NCBI GenBank assembly: GCA_021613375.1
Contig: CM038703.1
Coordinates: forward strand, 23,858,194 to 23,922,193
From: Megaleporinus macrocephalus
Lineage: Eukaryota; Chordata; Actinopteri; Characiformes; Anostomidae
DNA: 64,000 nt
Direction of reading: 5' to 3'
The position numbers and the translations under genes are program-made. Position 1 is the first letter of the stretch; each line of letters starts with the position of its first letter. The notes below the pieces were generated by a model that saw only the letters and a program-made list of their open reading frames with translations, had not been told where the DNA came from and made no database searches. This document shows, one piece after another, positions 27,701 to 41,800 of the stretch.

Positions 27701-29320
27701 AGGTTGTAACACACGTTGAAATTTACATTTTTTTGGGCCATAAAATAAAATTACACAGCATGGCTGCTACTGGGGGTTGGGACAGTAGTTGTGGTGGCTA
27801 TTGCAGAACTCTTATCCTCTCTTCACTGCGCAAATCTTTTTGAGTTAAAGTTGTTCAGGATCTTGTTACATATGTGTGCGTTGTAGTGGCTTCCTGTTCA
27901 CTAGTTTGTTTTTTGAATTATTTATCCCACCTTAAGTGCTACATTCTGGCACCTGCTGTAGAATTTAAGGTAAAGCAGGACATTCAATTAAGAAATTGGT
28001 GAATAGGTGGTAAAGATGGAAGGATCGATGAGCCCTCCATAAAACCCCCTCCGGCCAGGTTGCTGCAATTCCTATCTAAACCACTAGGTGGAAATACACA
28101 TCCTTTCATTTTCCACAAACTGACTAAAGCGGCGGCCTCACAAGAGGTTACGAAGTTCACCGCATGCGCTGATCATGTCGTCCTTCTGGCTGTTTGTTAC
28201 CATATGTGACGCAAACTCATCCAGGGTGCTCTGTAACAGCGGTAAAATCTGCATGTCTCGTGGGCCAAACAAGACAAAGACATTTAACACTGCTAATCTG
28301 ATACGGCACTTGAGAGTACACCTTTGTATTGGAAGAAAGACACTGCAGTGTTTTGCAGTAAGTTCACAGTATGGTAGTTCTATGTACTGTACTCTCATTA
28401 TTCAATCTTGACAATATAACAGTTTTTCATTTTCTGGCCCATTTTAAAATTTCTTTGTGTACTATTTTTATGAACAATTCCAAGAATAGATGACGTTAAA
28501 AAAGTTCTACAACTACAGTTCAAAAAGTTCAAAACTACAACAACCTCAAGAGTTGACATGATCACTCTGAAACTTCTAAAGAGTTTAAAGAGCCTTACTG
28601 TTGGCTGTTTTCTTATTACTTATTATTTTACAGTGTAAATATCTGCACTTAACAATTTGTTATTGATTACATTGATCTATTAAAGTACAGACCAAATTGG
28701 CCAAATATTTGTAAATAAGCATAATTATGTAATAACTGTGGCAAGCCTAAACATTTGGTTTAACTTGTTTTTGTTTTTCTCTGCTTTGTGGTGTTCAGGT
28801 GCAAAATAAAGCATATGTTGATTATGTTAATCTGCAAAATTAAACATGATACTGTATACATTCCTTAATGGTACTATATATAACCATTGTCCTTACTATT
28901 AAATAACTTCCATATTTCTTTAACGGTTCTGCCATCATTACATGTCACAGAACTAGTACTATGTTGAACCCTTTTGTCAATGACAATTACGGATAGCCAC
29001 CCAAGGGCACGACTGCGTTAAAACATTTTTATGAACTTCATAAGTGTTTTTAGGAAATCTTATGGGATCTCCTATGGAATTGCTCCACTTCCACATTTAA
29101 TGATATGCTTGTGATGATATATGTTTATTCTGTGCAGTAAGTGTAATTTGTGTACTTGTAACAATGAATGAGACAATGCATTTAAACAGTGTTTTTTAAA
29201 AATGAGCAGCTGTCCACTCAAATTGGTCACTCTCTATATGAGACTTCACACAATCCACAGGCACACAGGACAGAGCTCTGGATGTGTGAAAAATCTAATC
29301 CCCATCATCCTGTCAGAGTC

Positions 29321-29370
<50 letters not shown>

Positions 29371-32300
29371 TCTCTGTATGCACTTTGTGCGTTATAATGT
29401 TTGACGGGAAAAAACACGCTCGCTGCCACATACTCCTCTCTCTTGCTCTCTCCATCCTGCTGGGAGAGGAAGGTGTCTCTGACATTCAGTTTGCATTAAA
29501 CTTTTTGTTGTGTGTGATCATGATAGTAACATAAAATCATAAAAAGCACACACAAAAACACACACCACAAGCACAGCAGACCCCTGTTTTTGTTCAGAGT
29601 GTATGTATGTTGGTGTTATGTTATGTTATGTTGGTCTTATGTCCAAATCTTCTAGCACTTTTGATGTTTCTGAGCTCAACAGTGCATTCTTTCTTTAAGG
29701 TACCAAGTAGGCTATAAGTATAAAACTGAAATACATTTTATTTAAGGGTCAACTGCAATACATTGTTAATGAAGCTGTGAAAAAAAACTTTTGTAAATTT
29801 TTATAAGTATTTCTTCATATAAATCTGTTGTTTAGATTTAGTTTCAGTCTTAACAGCATATTAAAACTATTCCGCCCATGTGGAGGCTGTGCTTTAGTTA
29901 TGTTTCTCAGAACAGTTCTACATTACAACCAATCAAAGAGTGATCAAATTGTGCATAATCAAAAAAATATCTGATATCTGTAAAAATGCACAAAGAATGT
30001 TGCTACTGACCAGTAAGTACACACTGACCAGAAGCATAATCAGTTCCTGTGTGTGTGTGTGTGTGTGTGTGTGTTTAGGTAAAGGTGACCTGATTGGCGC
30101 CAACTTGTCTGTGGAAAACCGGGTAACAAAGACAAACGCAGATGTAAAAGCGCTGACGTACTGTGACCTGCAGTGCATCAATTTAAGGGGGCTGTATGAG
30201 GTGCTGGACCTGTACCCTGAATACTCCCACCGCTTTGTCCAGGACATCACACACGACCTCACCTACAACCTGCGAGAGGGACAGGAGCGCCACGTAAGAC
30301 TTCAAACTAAGCTAATATACTGCAACTGTTTTCACTAGACAACTGCTTTTTTTTCACTAGACTTGGTGTTTTCCAATCATTTGCTGTGACGGTGTACAAG
30401 AATAAAGTTTAAAAATGTAGAATATGGTTTTCATCAGTAAAATAAAATTAATTAATGAATATAATCTGGTATTAATTAGTAGTTATAAATGGCTTACTTT
30501 CTACATTTCAGGTATTATAATGTCTTTTTCCTTCTTTGGCGATTCCTTAGCATGTTTCACACGACTGGCTGTTCATTCTAAACATCACTTTTATGTGCAT
30601 GTGCATGAAGATTTCTCAAAGCCTATGTAACTAAACCTAAACAACAGAGCAACGTGTTAACCGCTGTTGTATAATGACTTTATCATGTCCGATTTTTTGT
30701 GGGTTTGTAAAATTTAGTCAGAAACCCTAAGATAAATCGGGCTTCATTAGACAGACACTAGATCCACAACTTGTTGTCCAACTAGAAGCCAATACAAGTC
30801 AGTCCAAAATTCAAAAAACTGCTTGTGCTCATTTTAAATGCTATAAATTATTGGAGTCCTTTGACCTAGAATGTTGTATGCATTCTCTTTTGCTGAGAAA
30901 TTTACTTGTAGTACACACAAGCTCACTTGGCTATGCTCACATTGCATGTATATGATGTAGATCCTCTCTCACTGTCTATACATGGCAATGCTAGCCAGTG
31001 GAGGGCATCTGTTTAGTCAAGATGGCAAAACTCAGCGGTCAATGCCCTCCTTCAATAGCAGCAGTATCTTACTGAACACCTTGTCAGCAATGTATAACAG
31101 ACTTGCCAATGTTGGCAAGGTATCTAGAGTGAGAGTTTTAAGTGGTACGAGTGGATCCACATGTGCACAAAAATGTGAATAAAAAGCTAAATTCAGCTTT
31201 GCTGAATTTGCTACCAGATCCAGTTACAGTTAACAAACCAGGCTGGTACCAATTAAGCTGGGAGGCTAAATTACTACAGCGGTACTATAGTATTTAGTGT
31301 AGTATATGCATGATTCACTACTGGCCCACTCCAACACTGGTTCACACTTTCATGGCAAAACGTTTTTAAGCGTCCGGGCTATCACATTAATTCAGCTCTT
31401 GTTTGCACCTTGTGTGGAGCTAGATTTAACCAGCATCTTTATTGCTTATAATGCAAAGTTATTAGAACACATGGTTTTCAAGTTCAGTATAGTAAAACAT
31501 ATCAGCATTTTTAACTTGTGTGCTACAGGATTTTCTATCATCGCACTTAGCCTTTGTAGTTAGATATACTGCAATAGTGCATACATTTAGAACAGAAAGC
31601 AGTTAAATAAGGGCTTATTATTTTTTTACTTAATCATTAAACAATAAAACAATAAAAAGACAAATAAAGTGTGAAGTATATTCCTATTCTTATATTTGCT
31701 TAATATGCAGCTACAAAATATCACCTTTGTTCGTTTTTATTATTTACATATCAAAATAAATGTGACAGCATTAAGAAGATAACATTTTTTATATAAAATA
31801 ATTGGATAAAAAACAAAATAGACTTGGCTCTGCATTCAATAGTTTATCTGTGCTATAATACCACAATGGTGTCACGTTCACACTTAAACAGTAACTTCAC
31901 ACTTGGTCTTCACAGTTGATCCTCCCAGGTTAAAGATTGCTGGTAGTAAATCTACAGCAGGAATAGAACAAAAACGCTGTCAATGAGATGTAATTTTCAA
32001 AGCACTAGAAAAGAAACAAAAAAATAATAATGTACTTCCTCTGGCTGATTCTTGGTTTTCCTGTGTTTTGCTTTAAACCAATGAAAGTCCAAAGCAAAGC
32101 CTTCAGCACAATCTGAGCTTGTCCTCTATTTACCGTATTTAATGCTTGCACTCTGGGCTGTCAGGCTCCCTTTGAAAGGCTTTTTCATCAGTGAAAGGCT
32201 GCAAGCTGAGAGGCACGCTGGGAGATTTACACTATGATGGAATGCTCCTGCCTCCCCTGAGGAACAGAGGACAATAATTATTGCTACCGTCAACACCACA

Positions 32301-35300
32301 GCACAGACCTACTTAAGACTCTGAGTGAAGATTGGTACAGAGAGTTTACTGCCTAACACAGGCACTGAGCAAGTTACAGATGTGGCTTGCATGTCTTTTC
32401 TCTTATTCACAATGTTGTGCTGTCCCCTCAGCATTGTGGGCACAATCAGTCGGCACAAAGGTTTGATATTTGAAAATGTATTTTCTGTTTATGTCAGTTA
32501 AATGACCAGTAATATCTCATAGTCACCTACAACGTGTACCCTTCACGTGTTACCTACAATAACAGTTCTGCAAAAGTAAGAGAGAACTGCCAGAGACTCT
32601 CACTTTGGCGAAGGAAGTAAAAACATCCAGCTAATGAATGCTTAAGAATGGTATAATGTAGGTATTGCGTGCCGATAAACATCTTCTAAAAGTCTCTTTT
32701 TTTGGCTAATTAAAAAACAATAATGCAGGCTTCCGGCAATGTACGGATAATCATGGATAATTAGAGGCATTAATTAATTGATTATCTGGTGACCAATTCT
32801 GACTCAAAAAGTTTCCCCAATGTGCAGCATTTCACATCAAAACATTACATTTTAATGATTTCATTTATGATATTTTGTTTTTATGATTGGTGGAATTTCG
32901 CTTTAACACATTGTTGGCATGTTAACTTCGACATCAATATAAATAAAATTTGAATCATCTGACAAAATGAGAATAAGCTCTTGACCTCTTATTGTTAAAG
33001 CCAGGAAGCACTAGACTTTAGAAAGTCTATTTTAGCATAAGGAAGGGCAAAGCAGGAGCAGAATTGGATTCCCTGTGTGTAATCTGGCTTTGGAAGTAAA
33101 CATTTTTAAATCTGTATGTGTGTCTGTGTCTGTGTGCTTCACTTCTTAGGTGATATCCAGGTTATCTAGCAAGTCCATGGACACACAGGTGCGTCTTCAC
33201 ATCTTCTGTCAATCATCCGCTACTTTTCTGCTAACAATGGTGTGTAGATCATGATAGCTCTGGGCTCATTTCCTTAATGATGATCCATCTCTCGCCTCAT
33301 TTGCCTAATGAGGGGAGGCTAAGAACACTACAGCACCAGAACAGTGGATAGGGCAAGAGTGAGAGAGAGAAGGAAAAAGAGGGTGATGATGATGGTGATG
33401 ACGATGATGACAATAAGCGTTTTTTTTAGCCTCTTGTCCCTCCATGCCTGAAGTCGTAAAGATGGAAGGAGGAACATAGGAGGAGGAGAAGGAAGTCGGG
33501 TGTGGAGCGAGGGATGCGTGGAGAGGAGTAGAGGGAGCTAATTGAAGTTGTGGTTGACTGACTGCTTTGGGAAAGTGCCACTCTTTCAATTACAGTGTGA
33601 GCGAGCCTCAATTATTCAACAGGAAAAATGACCGAATTAGACCATGAAAATATTTTACAGCGTAATTAATCAGTTATAAATACAGAAAGAAGGGGGGGCG
33701 GGGTCCGGCAGACACTCATACAATCATTGCCTTTCTCATATTTAAATTTTTTTCAACATCACTTACATTGCTAGTCGAGTTTATGCCATAGCAAATAGAT
33801 TAGGTTGTCACAGTTACCCATTTTAGCCTGATTAGTCAGTTTTAAAAAATGATTATGTTTAAAATTCTGATGTCTCACAGGAAAAAAAAAGGATTTTGTC
33901 ATTTTTAAAAGGCTGTGCAAGGTTTGTTATTGTACTATTAAATGGGTCCTTTGGCCAAAACCAATCTATAAACAAGCCTACAACATTTTAGAGTAGACAT
34001 TAAATCAAATTAAAACCAAATACCAAAGGGGGTGAACAGTGCAGAAATTAAACCATTTCCAAAAATGTTTGTCTTTTTCTCATCTGTCCGTAAGATGTTT
34101 CTCCAGAATTGTGCAGGCTTTATTTTTCCTTTGTGATAAATCACAGCACTGTGCGGCCATTTAGGACCAACATTTCTTATCTCTTCACTAAAGAATTGTC
34201 CTAATAGCACTGTGTGTTGTATCGTGTATATTCGGCTGTTCACTGAAGTAAAGCATACTGCTGTTAGCATGTAAATCAGTTTGTAAGCACTGTATCTTTT
34301 GTGACTGCTATCGCTCGGTGCTTACTCATGCTCCAAACTTAGCTGTCGCAAAGTGACGGTAAAATAGTAACACAAGATGTTTAGGAAATCTATTCGGAAA
34401 CATTTACCGTGACCAGATCTGATTCATAGACCAGGTCTGTAAAAGAGGATAGCTAATCAAAACAGTCTGCATAAAAAAATAACAAATAATTGTAAAAACT
34501 GTAGCAGCTAATATGTAAAAAAAATAAGATATCAAAATATCTGAAAAGGTCAGACTTCATGTAAGGCCACTTTTCACTGCTTTTAATGTTCTTGCACATC
34601 AGTGGTAGAATGAAAGAAAAAGAAAGAATTTCCCCTGAAATCCCACTTTCTCACTCACTTTATCAGACAATACCTAGAGTAACACCTTTCTCTACTCATT
34701 CTTACTTGTATCACATTTTTCATTTCTCTCTGCACTTTACCACATCCCGTATTTCTGCTGTTTTATTGCGCTTCTCCTTGAAGTTCGCTTTTGACATTTG
34801 TGATCCCTAATTCCTTTCGACAAAACTTATTTTAAGAATTTCTCTTTTAATCGCATTTATAGTGGGTTGCAAATACAGGCTTCATTGAAATTGTTGCCCT
34901 GTTTTGTTTAAGAAGGATTATAGTGGAATAATTATGAACATATTTTAACCCAATATAGGTGGAAGGAAGGGGCAATGGAGGCGTTATCCAGTGTTTTCCT
35001 CCAATAGCAGAGCAGCAGGAAGAGGAAGACCTTGATCAGATCCTGTACCTGAAAGCCGTGGATGACAGAAGTGAACACAGACACACGCTTATAGAGGGTA
35101 GCATGCATCAAAAAGACAAGAAGCTTCACATTCAGCAGCCTGCATTGACCAAACCTGACCCCTCCAGTCTCAGTCCCAGGTACCCAAACAAATTCAGATA
35201 CAGAACTGCAGAGCAAGTGAAATGTGATTTTTTTTTTATTATTATTATTTATTGCTTTGTTTTAGTGATAAAACATGCAGGAGTAGAATGTATGTTAGCA

Positions 35301-38300
35301 CTTTGTAAAGTATACAGTAATAACAAGTGAACACTCTTCTGACATAACTATTGTTGGTAACACAAAATTATAACAAAATACTAATGCTGTCTAATTAACC
35401 AGTGTAAGTGTCTCGTTAATGCCCTTAATCAAAGTTTAATGGTTTGTTAAGAATCTTCTACTTCTCTTGTTAAGTTACCATTTTTTAGATTTAAGGTTTT
35501 GTTTCAACAGTAACAATATGTAACTATATCGTTATTAAAAAGCATTTACAAACTCTTAAACTCTGTGTCTTAGCGGGTGCTATTATAAAGTGTTAGAGGT
35601 TTGTTTTATTAACAGTCTGGTGTATGTGTATGTTCAGAGTTGTTGATGGAACAGAGGCTAGTGAAGGTCCAGAGCACTCTCCAGCATTTACATTCTCACA
35701 TGTTCATCACAACATGGGCTTAACAAATACAAGCACTGGGCAAGCAGGTGAGTGTACCACTTTTGGAGGTTATTTAATGTCTTTTTCTTTGCTGAGGAAA
35801 TTATATTGTCCGTACTTGAAGAACATTGACCAACAGCACCTGTTACTAGGACAGTATAATTCATGGTGTTTAATCAGATTTTGTTCCATGCAAGATGTGA
35901 AAGGGTAAATAAAAATTATTGTAACTGGAGTTATTAAGGGTGTTTTTCAAATGTGGCTTTGCAGATGCATTGTGTCTGTGATTAAATATCATGACACGTG
36001 TTATGAAAATTTTCTTTGTTATGTTTTGGAAATCTATTTGGAAAAATTCACCGTGACCAGATTTGATTCATAGACCAGGTCTGTTAAAGAGGATAGCTAA
36101 TCAAAACAGTATGCATAAAAAAATAACAAATAGTTGTAAAAAACTATGTGAAAAATATAATATTAAGATATCTGAAAAGCTGAGAATTAATGTAAGGCTA
36201 ATTTTCACGGCTTTTAATGTTCTTGCACATCAGTGGTAGAATTTGTCCTTTTTTAATTGTATCACATTTCTCATTTCTGAGCTCTGTGAGGCATTGTGTC
36301 TGTGGTTAAATATCATGACACATATGTATTGTGAAAATCTTCTTTGTTATCTGTGACATGATATTTTTGCAACACAATACTGTAAGCCATATGGAAAGTA
36401 TATTAGCATGAAGTAAAACATCCTGTTTATTTGGTTTTTAGGAATCTTTTATGAACTCACTCTGTTTTTAACTATTCTAAACATAGTATGCATGAACTGG
36501 GCTGTTATGATCTAAAAGTATATATCTATAAAAAGTAAAAAGTAAAAATTTTGATGGTGCTTAATAAAACAGTTGTAATATCTGTAGCTGTCTTGTGGTC
36601 TTGATTTGTCTTTAATCGCCTGCTTTTCCAGACATGCTGCAAGTCACAACTGCAGAGCTAGCTGCCAAATCAGAAGAGACCAGAGGACAGTTACGGCACC
36701 TAGACCAAGAGGTACTGCAATGCAACTCCTTACTTGTATTAGTGCCAGTGTGGTGGTTTTGTTAACATATAAGAAAGGTTTATTTTTGTTTTCAGATACC
36801 AGTAAGTGCAAAGCGTTCTTATTCTTGCTTGGTGTATTATGTTGGTAATGAGTTAACCTGAAATCAGCGGTTCAGGTGAGCTCCTGGTGCCCTGGTACTC
36901 ACAAACCATATGGTCAGGCCCAGCGAGGGAGAGCAGGAGTAAAACAGGGAGGCAAAGGGTATTTTTCACTAGAGGACATGAAATGTGGTAGGTATGGAAA
37001 GGGGAGCTGGCCCCATGTTGATATCAGGGAACATTCAGCAATGCCCTTGAACCTTCTTTTACGTTCTTCATTAAGGTTTTTCATCTAGCATCTCCATATA
37101 ATGAAATAATTTTTAGAAATATATGTTGTTTCATGTTGCACCATGTTGTTCCTGTAGGAACGTAATTTCACTCCACTGTGTACTTGTATGTAGATGGAAT
37201 GGCAATAAAAGCCTCTTGACTTGATGTTTATCGGAAAACATATTGTTATTGTTATAAAGCTTTTTTTTTTAAAATGCAACATTAATTACACCAGTGTACA
37301 AAAAACTAACAAATAAAGTGAGTCCAATAATAAATTCCTCGAAATGATCAAGATTATCAAGATTAAGACTGAACAGTACAATAGTATTGAATATCTTGTA
37401 GAATGAAATACTTAATTCACTTGAAACATGCAGTTCTTAAAATTGTCAATGTAGATTTATGTCTTTAAAGCCTCATTTACTTAAAGCTGCTCAGGAGAAA
37501 TAAGAACACTCTAAAATATGATGTGCTGAGTTGTCAGGCCAAATGTAGCAGGGGTTCTTATGGCTTATTCTGATACAATATTATGATTATGAATAGTAGA
37601 TAATTCATTTACATCCTCAGAGGGCACATTTTTGTCAGGGGTTGTCTTTGTATACCTTTTCACTGTACTCTTAGTCATTAGATTAATCTGTTTGTTGAAG
37701 TTGTCTGAAGAATAACCAACATTACAAAATTATTCCAAATGTTTTAAGCAATTACACCTTTCCTCCAGAGAGGTCTGCAAATTCTCAAAACTTACAAAGG
37801 GCAGCTTTTAAAAGATATCCTGTGATAGTAATATTTATATCAATTCCAATATATATGGCTATTTTGTTGCATCATCATAAGAAGAAATAATTTCTGGCAC
37901 AAACTTTGAACTATGGTGACGCGAAAGGGAGATGAACTAAAGAAACCAAGGTCCACCAATGTCACAGCATACTCTGCACAATGTAGAGATAATGTTTCAC
38001 AGCAGCATGACAGTGTATGAGTTCCAGGACGTTTTCTGCTCCTCCTGATAGTGGGGAAGTAGTTCAATCATCTGATATGATGTATGAGGTGCCATCAAAG
38101 GTCCCACTTAGAATTCTACAAACTGTGACAAAAATAGGAAATAAATAAACAATAACATTTAAAACATAGTACAATTAAGACTTTGGTCAGTACTTTATTG
38201 ACTAATGTTTTTAAAACTCTTGTATTCAATCTTACTTTTTAGCAATTAAAAGTGAGAAATACATGCAGTAACATAATTGTTGATTTAAAAAAAAAGAGTG

Positions 38301-38854
38301 ACTTATAGACATGATTGATAGCTACGGCAGCTGTGCATAATTGGTAGTGTGTATTATTACCAAAACATTTTAACATTATCTCCATGTATTCATTGATTAT
38401 CTTGATTAAAACCTCTTGTGTCTCTAATTAGCATTTATTGTAACAGTTTGTACACTGCAGTGGCATTCCAATTAATAATGTGGAATAAGAAGTTTTCAGA
38501 CACTTTGACTTCATGCAAATTTTTTTTCTTCCTGACAGTTCCTTTTTTCAGAATAATTGAGCCTCTTTCCAAACATTGTGTCGCAGTAAAACTAAAAAAG
38601 GCTTGACATCTGCAAAGAAATCAGTTGCTCTTGAGATGAATAATCAGAAAGTTGCCATAACAAGAAAGTTATGTAACTATTGCATGTGCTGAGACAATAG
38701 ATGACTGGTTTGACCGTCAGATGGCTGCATTGACATTAGAGTTTTCGCCAGTGGCTCCGTGTGAGGGCATTTACCTGTAGAGATCTCTTTCTCTCTCTCT
38801 ATTCTCTTGGTTTTCTCTCGCTGTGCATTTTCTCTCTCTCTCTCTCTGCATGTC

Positions 38855-38891
<37 letters not shown>

Positions 38892-41800
38892 CTCTTCCAT
38901 TTTATTTCTTGCTGACAGACTGTCTCTTAGCAGGGTTTCAGTGTAATCCATGTTTGGTCCGGTCTACTCAGAGGTGAGGGTAGGCTTTCTGGTGCCCCTT
39001 CCTGTCTGATACTGTGTTCTGATACCTTCTGCTGTCTCTGGTGGCATTTACGGATCATTAACCAATTAGACTCATTATTTGTTAGCACATTTTTGGCATG
39101 ACACCCTGCGCCTCTGCCAAATCTGTGCTCATCTAAGCCGAGATCATCTGTGCCATGTTCTGCACCATCACGAATACTGTACTTTTCACACAGCGAGCTG
39201 GCTGTGGATAGCGCCATGACGTACGAGTGTCATAAAATCTGAAATGTATTGTTTGAATCACTGTGTAAACATTAGATATCATTGGCTTTTTTCTAGAGAT
39301 AACTAGCTAGATAACTACTTTATTGTTCCCAGAGGGAAATTCAAGGCATCCAGAAGCTATTCCCAAGTGCACAAGGTAGGGCAAAACGGGACAGTTACAA
39401 CAAAAAATAAAGATAGAATATAAAATAAATAGAATAAGTTTTATAGTGTGTATGTGAGAGTGATGACAGTAGTGCAGTTAACCAGTGTAAACAGTGTAGA
39501 CCACTTTAGTAGTGAAAATAGGCAGTTATGCAGTCAGCAGTGCAAATATACAATAATATTTCTCGTTTCTGTCCTGTCGTTTCCCTTGTCCGGAGTAAAC
39601 AGTATAACAGTGTTTGATAGCTGATATAGAGGTCCGGAGTATAACAGTGCCTGATAGCTGATATAGAGGTCCGGAGTAAACAGTATAACAGTGTTTGATA
39701 GCTGATATAGAGGTCCGGAGTATAACAGTGCCTGATAGCTAATATAGAGGTCCGGAGTAAACAGTATAACAGTGTTTGATAGCTGATATAGAGGTTTGGG
39801 GTATAACAGTGCCTGATAGCTGATATAGAGGTCCGGAGTAAAACAGTGTCTGATAGCTGATATAGAGGTCCAGAGTAAAACAGTGTCTGATAGCTGATAT
39901 AGAGGTCCAGAGTATAACAGTGTCTGATTGCTGATATAGAGGTCCGGAGTATAACAGTGTCTGATTGCTGATATAGAGGTCTGGAGTATGAAAGTGTCTG
40001 ATAGCTGATATAGAGGTCCGGAGTATAACAGTGTCTGATTGCTGATATAGAGGTCCGGAGTATAGAAATGTCTGTTAGCTGATATAAAGGTCTGGAGTAT
40101 AACAGTGCCTGATAGCTGATATAAAGGTCTGGAGTATAACAGTGTCTGATAGTTGATATAGAGGTCTGTAGTATAAAAGTGTCTGATAGCTGATATAAAG
40201 GTCTGGAGTATAACAGTGTCTGGTGACTGATATAGAGGTCCGGAGTATAAAAGTGTCTGATAGCTGATATAGAGGTCCGGAGTAAAACAGTACCTGATAG
40301 CTGATATAGAGGTCCGGAGTATAAAAGTGTCTGATAGCTGATATAGAGGTCCGGAGTAAAACAGTACCTGATAGCTGATATAGAGGTCCGGAGTATAACA
40401 GTGCCTGATAGCTGATATAGAGGTCCGGAGTATAACAGTGCCTGATAGCTGATATAGAGGTCCGGAGTATAAAAGTGTCTGATAGCTGATATAGAGGTCC
40501 GGAGTATAACAGTGCCTGATAGCTGATATAGAGGTCCGGAGTATAAAAGTGTCTGATAGCTGATATAGAGGTCCGGAGTAAAACAGTACCTGATAGCTGA
40601 TATAGAGGTCCGGAGTATAACAGTGCCTGATAGCTGATATAGAGGTCCGGAGTATAACAGTGCCTGATAGCTGATATAGAGGTCCGGAGTATAAAAGTGT
40701 CTGATAGCTGATATAGAGGTCCGGAGTATAACAGTGCCTGATAGCTGATATAGAGGTCCGGAGTATAACAGTGCCTGATAGCTGATATAGAGGTCCGGAG
40801 TATAACAGTGCCTGATAGCTGATATAGAGGTCCGGAGTATAACAGTGCCTGATAGCTGATATAGAGGTCCGGAGTAAAACAGTGTCTGATGACTGATATA
40901 GAGGTCCGGAGTAAAACAGTGTCTGATGACTGATATAGAGGTCCGGAGTAAAACAGTGTCTGATGACTGATATAGAGGTCCGGAGTAAAACAGTGTCTGA
41001 TGACTGATATAGAGGTCTGGAGTATAAAAGTGTCTGATAGCTGATATAGAGGTCCGGAGTATAACAGGGTCTGATAGCTGATATAGAGGTCCGGAGTAAA
41101 ACAGTGTCTGATAGCTGATATAGAGGTCCGGAGTAAAACAGTGTCTGATAGCTGATATAGAGGTCTGGATTATAACAGTGTCTGATAGCTGATATAGAGG
41201 TCTGGATTATAACAGTGTCTGATAGCTGATATAGAGGTCTGGATTATAACAGTGTCTGGTGACTGATATAGAGGTCCAGAGTATAAAAGTGTCTGATGAC
41301 TGCTATAGAGGTCCGGAGTATAACAGTGTCTGATAGCTGATATAGAGGTCCGGAGTATAACAGTGTCTGATGACTGCTATAGAGGTCCGGAGTATAACAG
41401 TGTCTGATGACTCCTATAGAGGTCCGGAGTATAACAGTGTGTCATGCCTGCCCACGTGTCTCTGTTTACTTCCTGTCCATGTGGTTCTGTTTGGTCATGT
41501 GCTCCCCACGTTCTCTGCTCCGCCCTTGCCCCGCCTGTTTGTCATTTCGTCATTAGTGCTGTCAGCTGTTTTCCCTTGTTAGTCCATGTATATATACCCT
41601 GTGTATTCCCTCTGTCTTCGTTGGTCATTGTCTAGGTAATGTCTTGATGTGTTTAGGTTATCTCGTTGTTGTTCCTTGTTAGCTCTGTGTATGTACCCTG
41701 TTTGTTTACCCTTCGTTTATGTTTGGCTTATTAAAAGTATTGTTTGGCTTATTAAAAGTATTAAAAGTATTGAGCTTGCATTTGTGTCCGAATCCTGTCG

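Larger units (their letters stand above)
25031..30078 (+). other. kcnh8 intron (5,048 bp) inside the CNBHD
   Basis: Contains a non-autonomous Tc1-like element at 26076-26650, an hAT/BED zinc-finger fossil at 28130-28420, (TG)22 at 29323-29366, a TTATG pentamer repeat at about 29616-29632, and the (TG)13 run that forms the 3' splice site. The rest is AT-rich without recognisable features. Confidence 0.85.
33189..34958 (+). other. kcnh8 intron (1,770 bp)
   Basis: Contains a GAT-rich simple repeat (33383-33410), a purine-rich stretch to 33540, a Tc1-like relic at 33950-34270, and the first copy of a long direct duplication (34378-34735). The block at 33190-33320 (cctaatgagg, ccttaatgatgatcc) has homeodomain-type TAAT sites. 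Confidence 0.8.

Noticed and set aside
29189..29534. Frames with Cys-Val runs
   Set aside because: Translations of the TG microsatellite.
33305..33611. Minus-strand frames rich in His and Ser
   Set aside because: Products of GAT/GGA simple repeats, not protein-like.
36876..37088. 70-codon frame after a cag/gtgagc border as an alternative kcnh8 exon
   Set aside because: The sequence has no similarity to the KCNH tail, and the true continuation of the coiled coil is clear at 49225.
39588..41439. CRISPR-like regular repeat array
   Set aside because: Repeat units are contiguous 37-bp copies without unique spacers, in a eukaryotic intron; it is a minisatellite.
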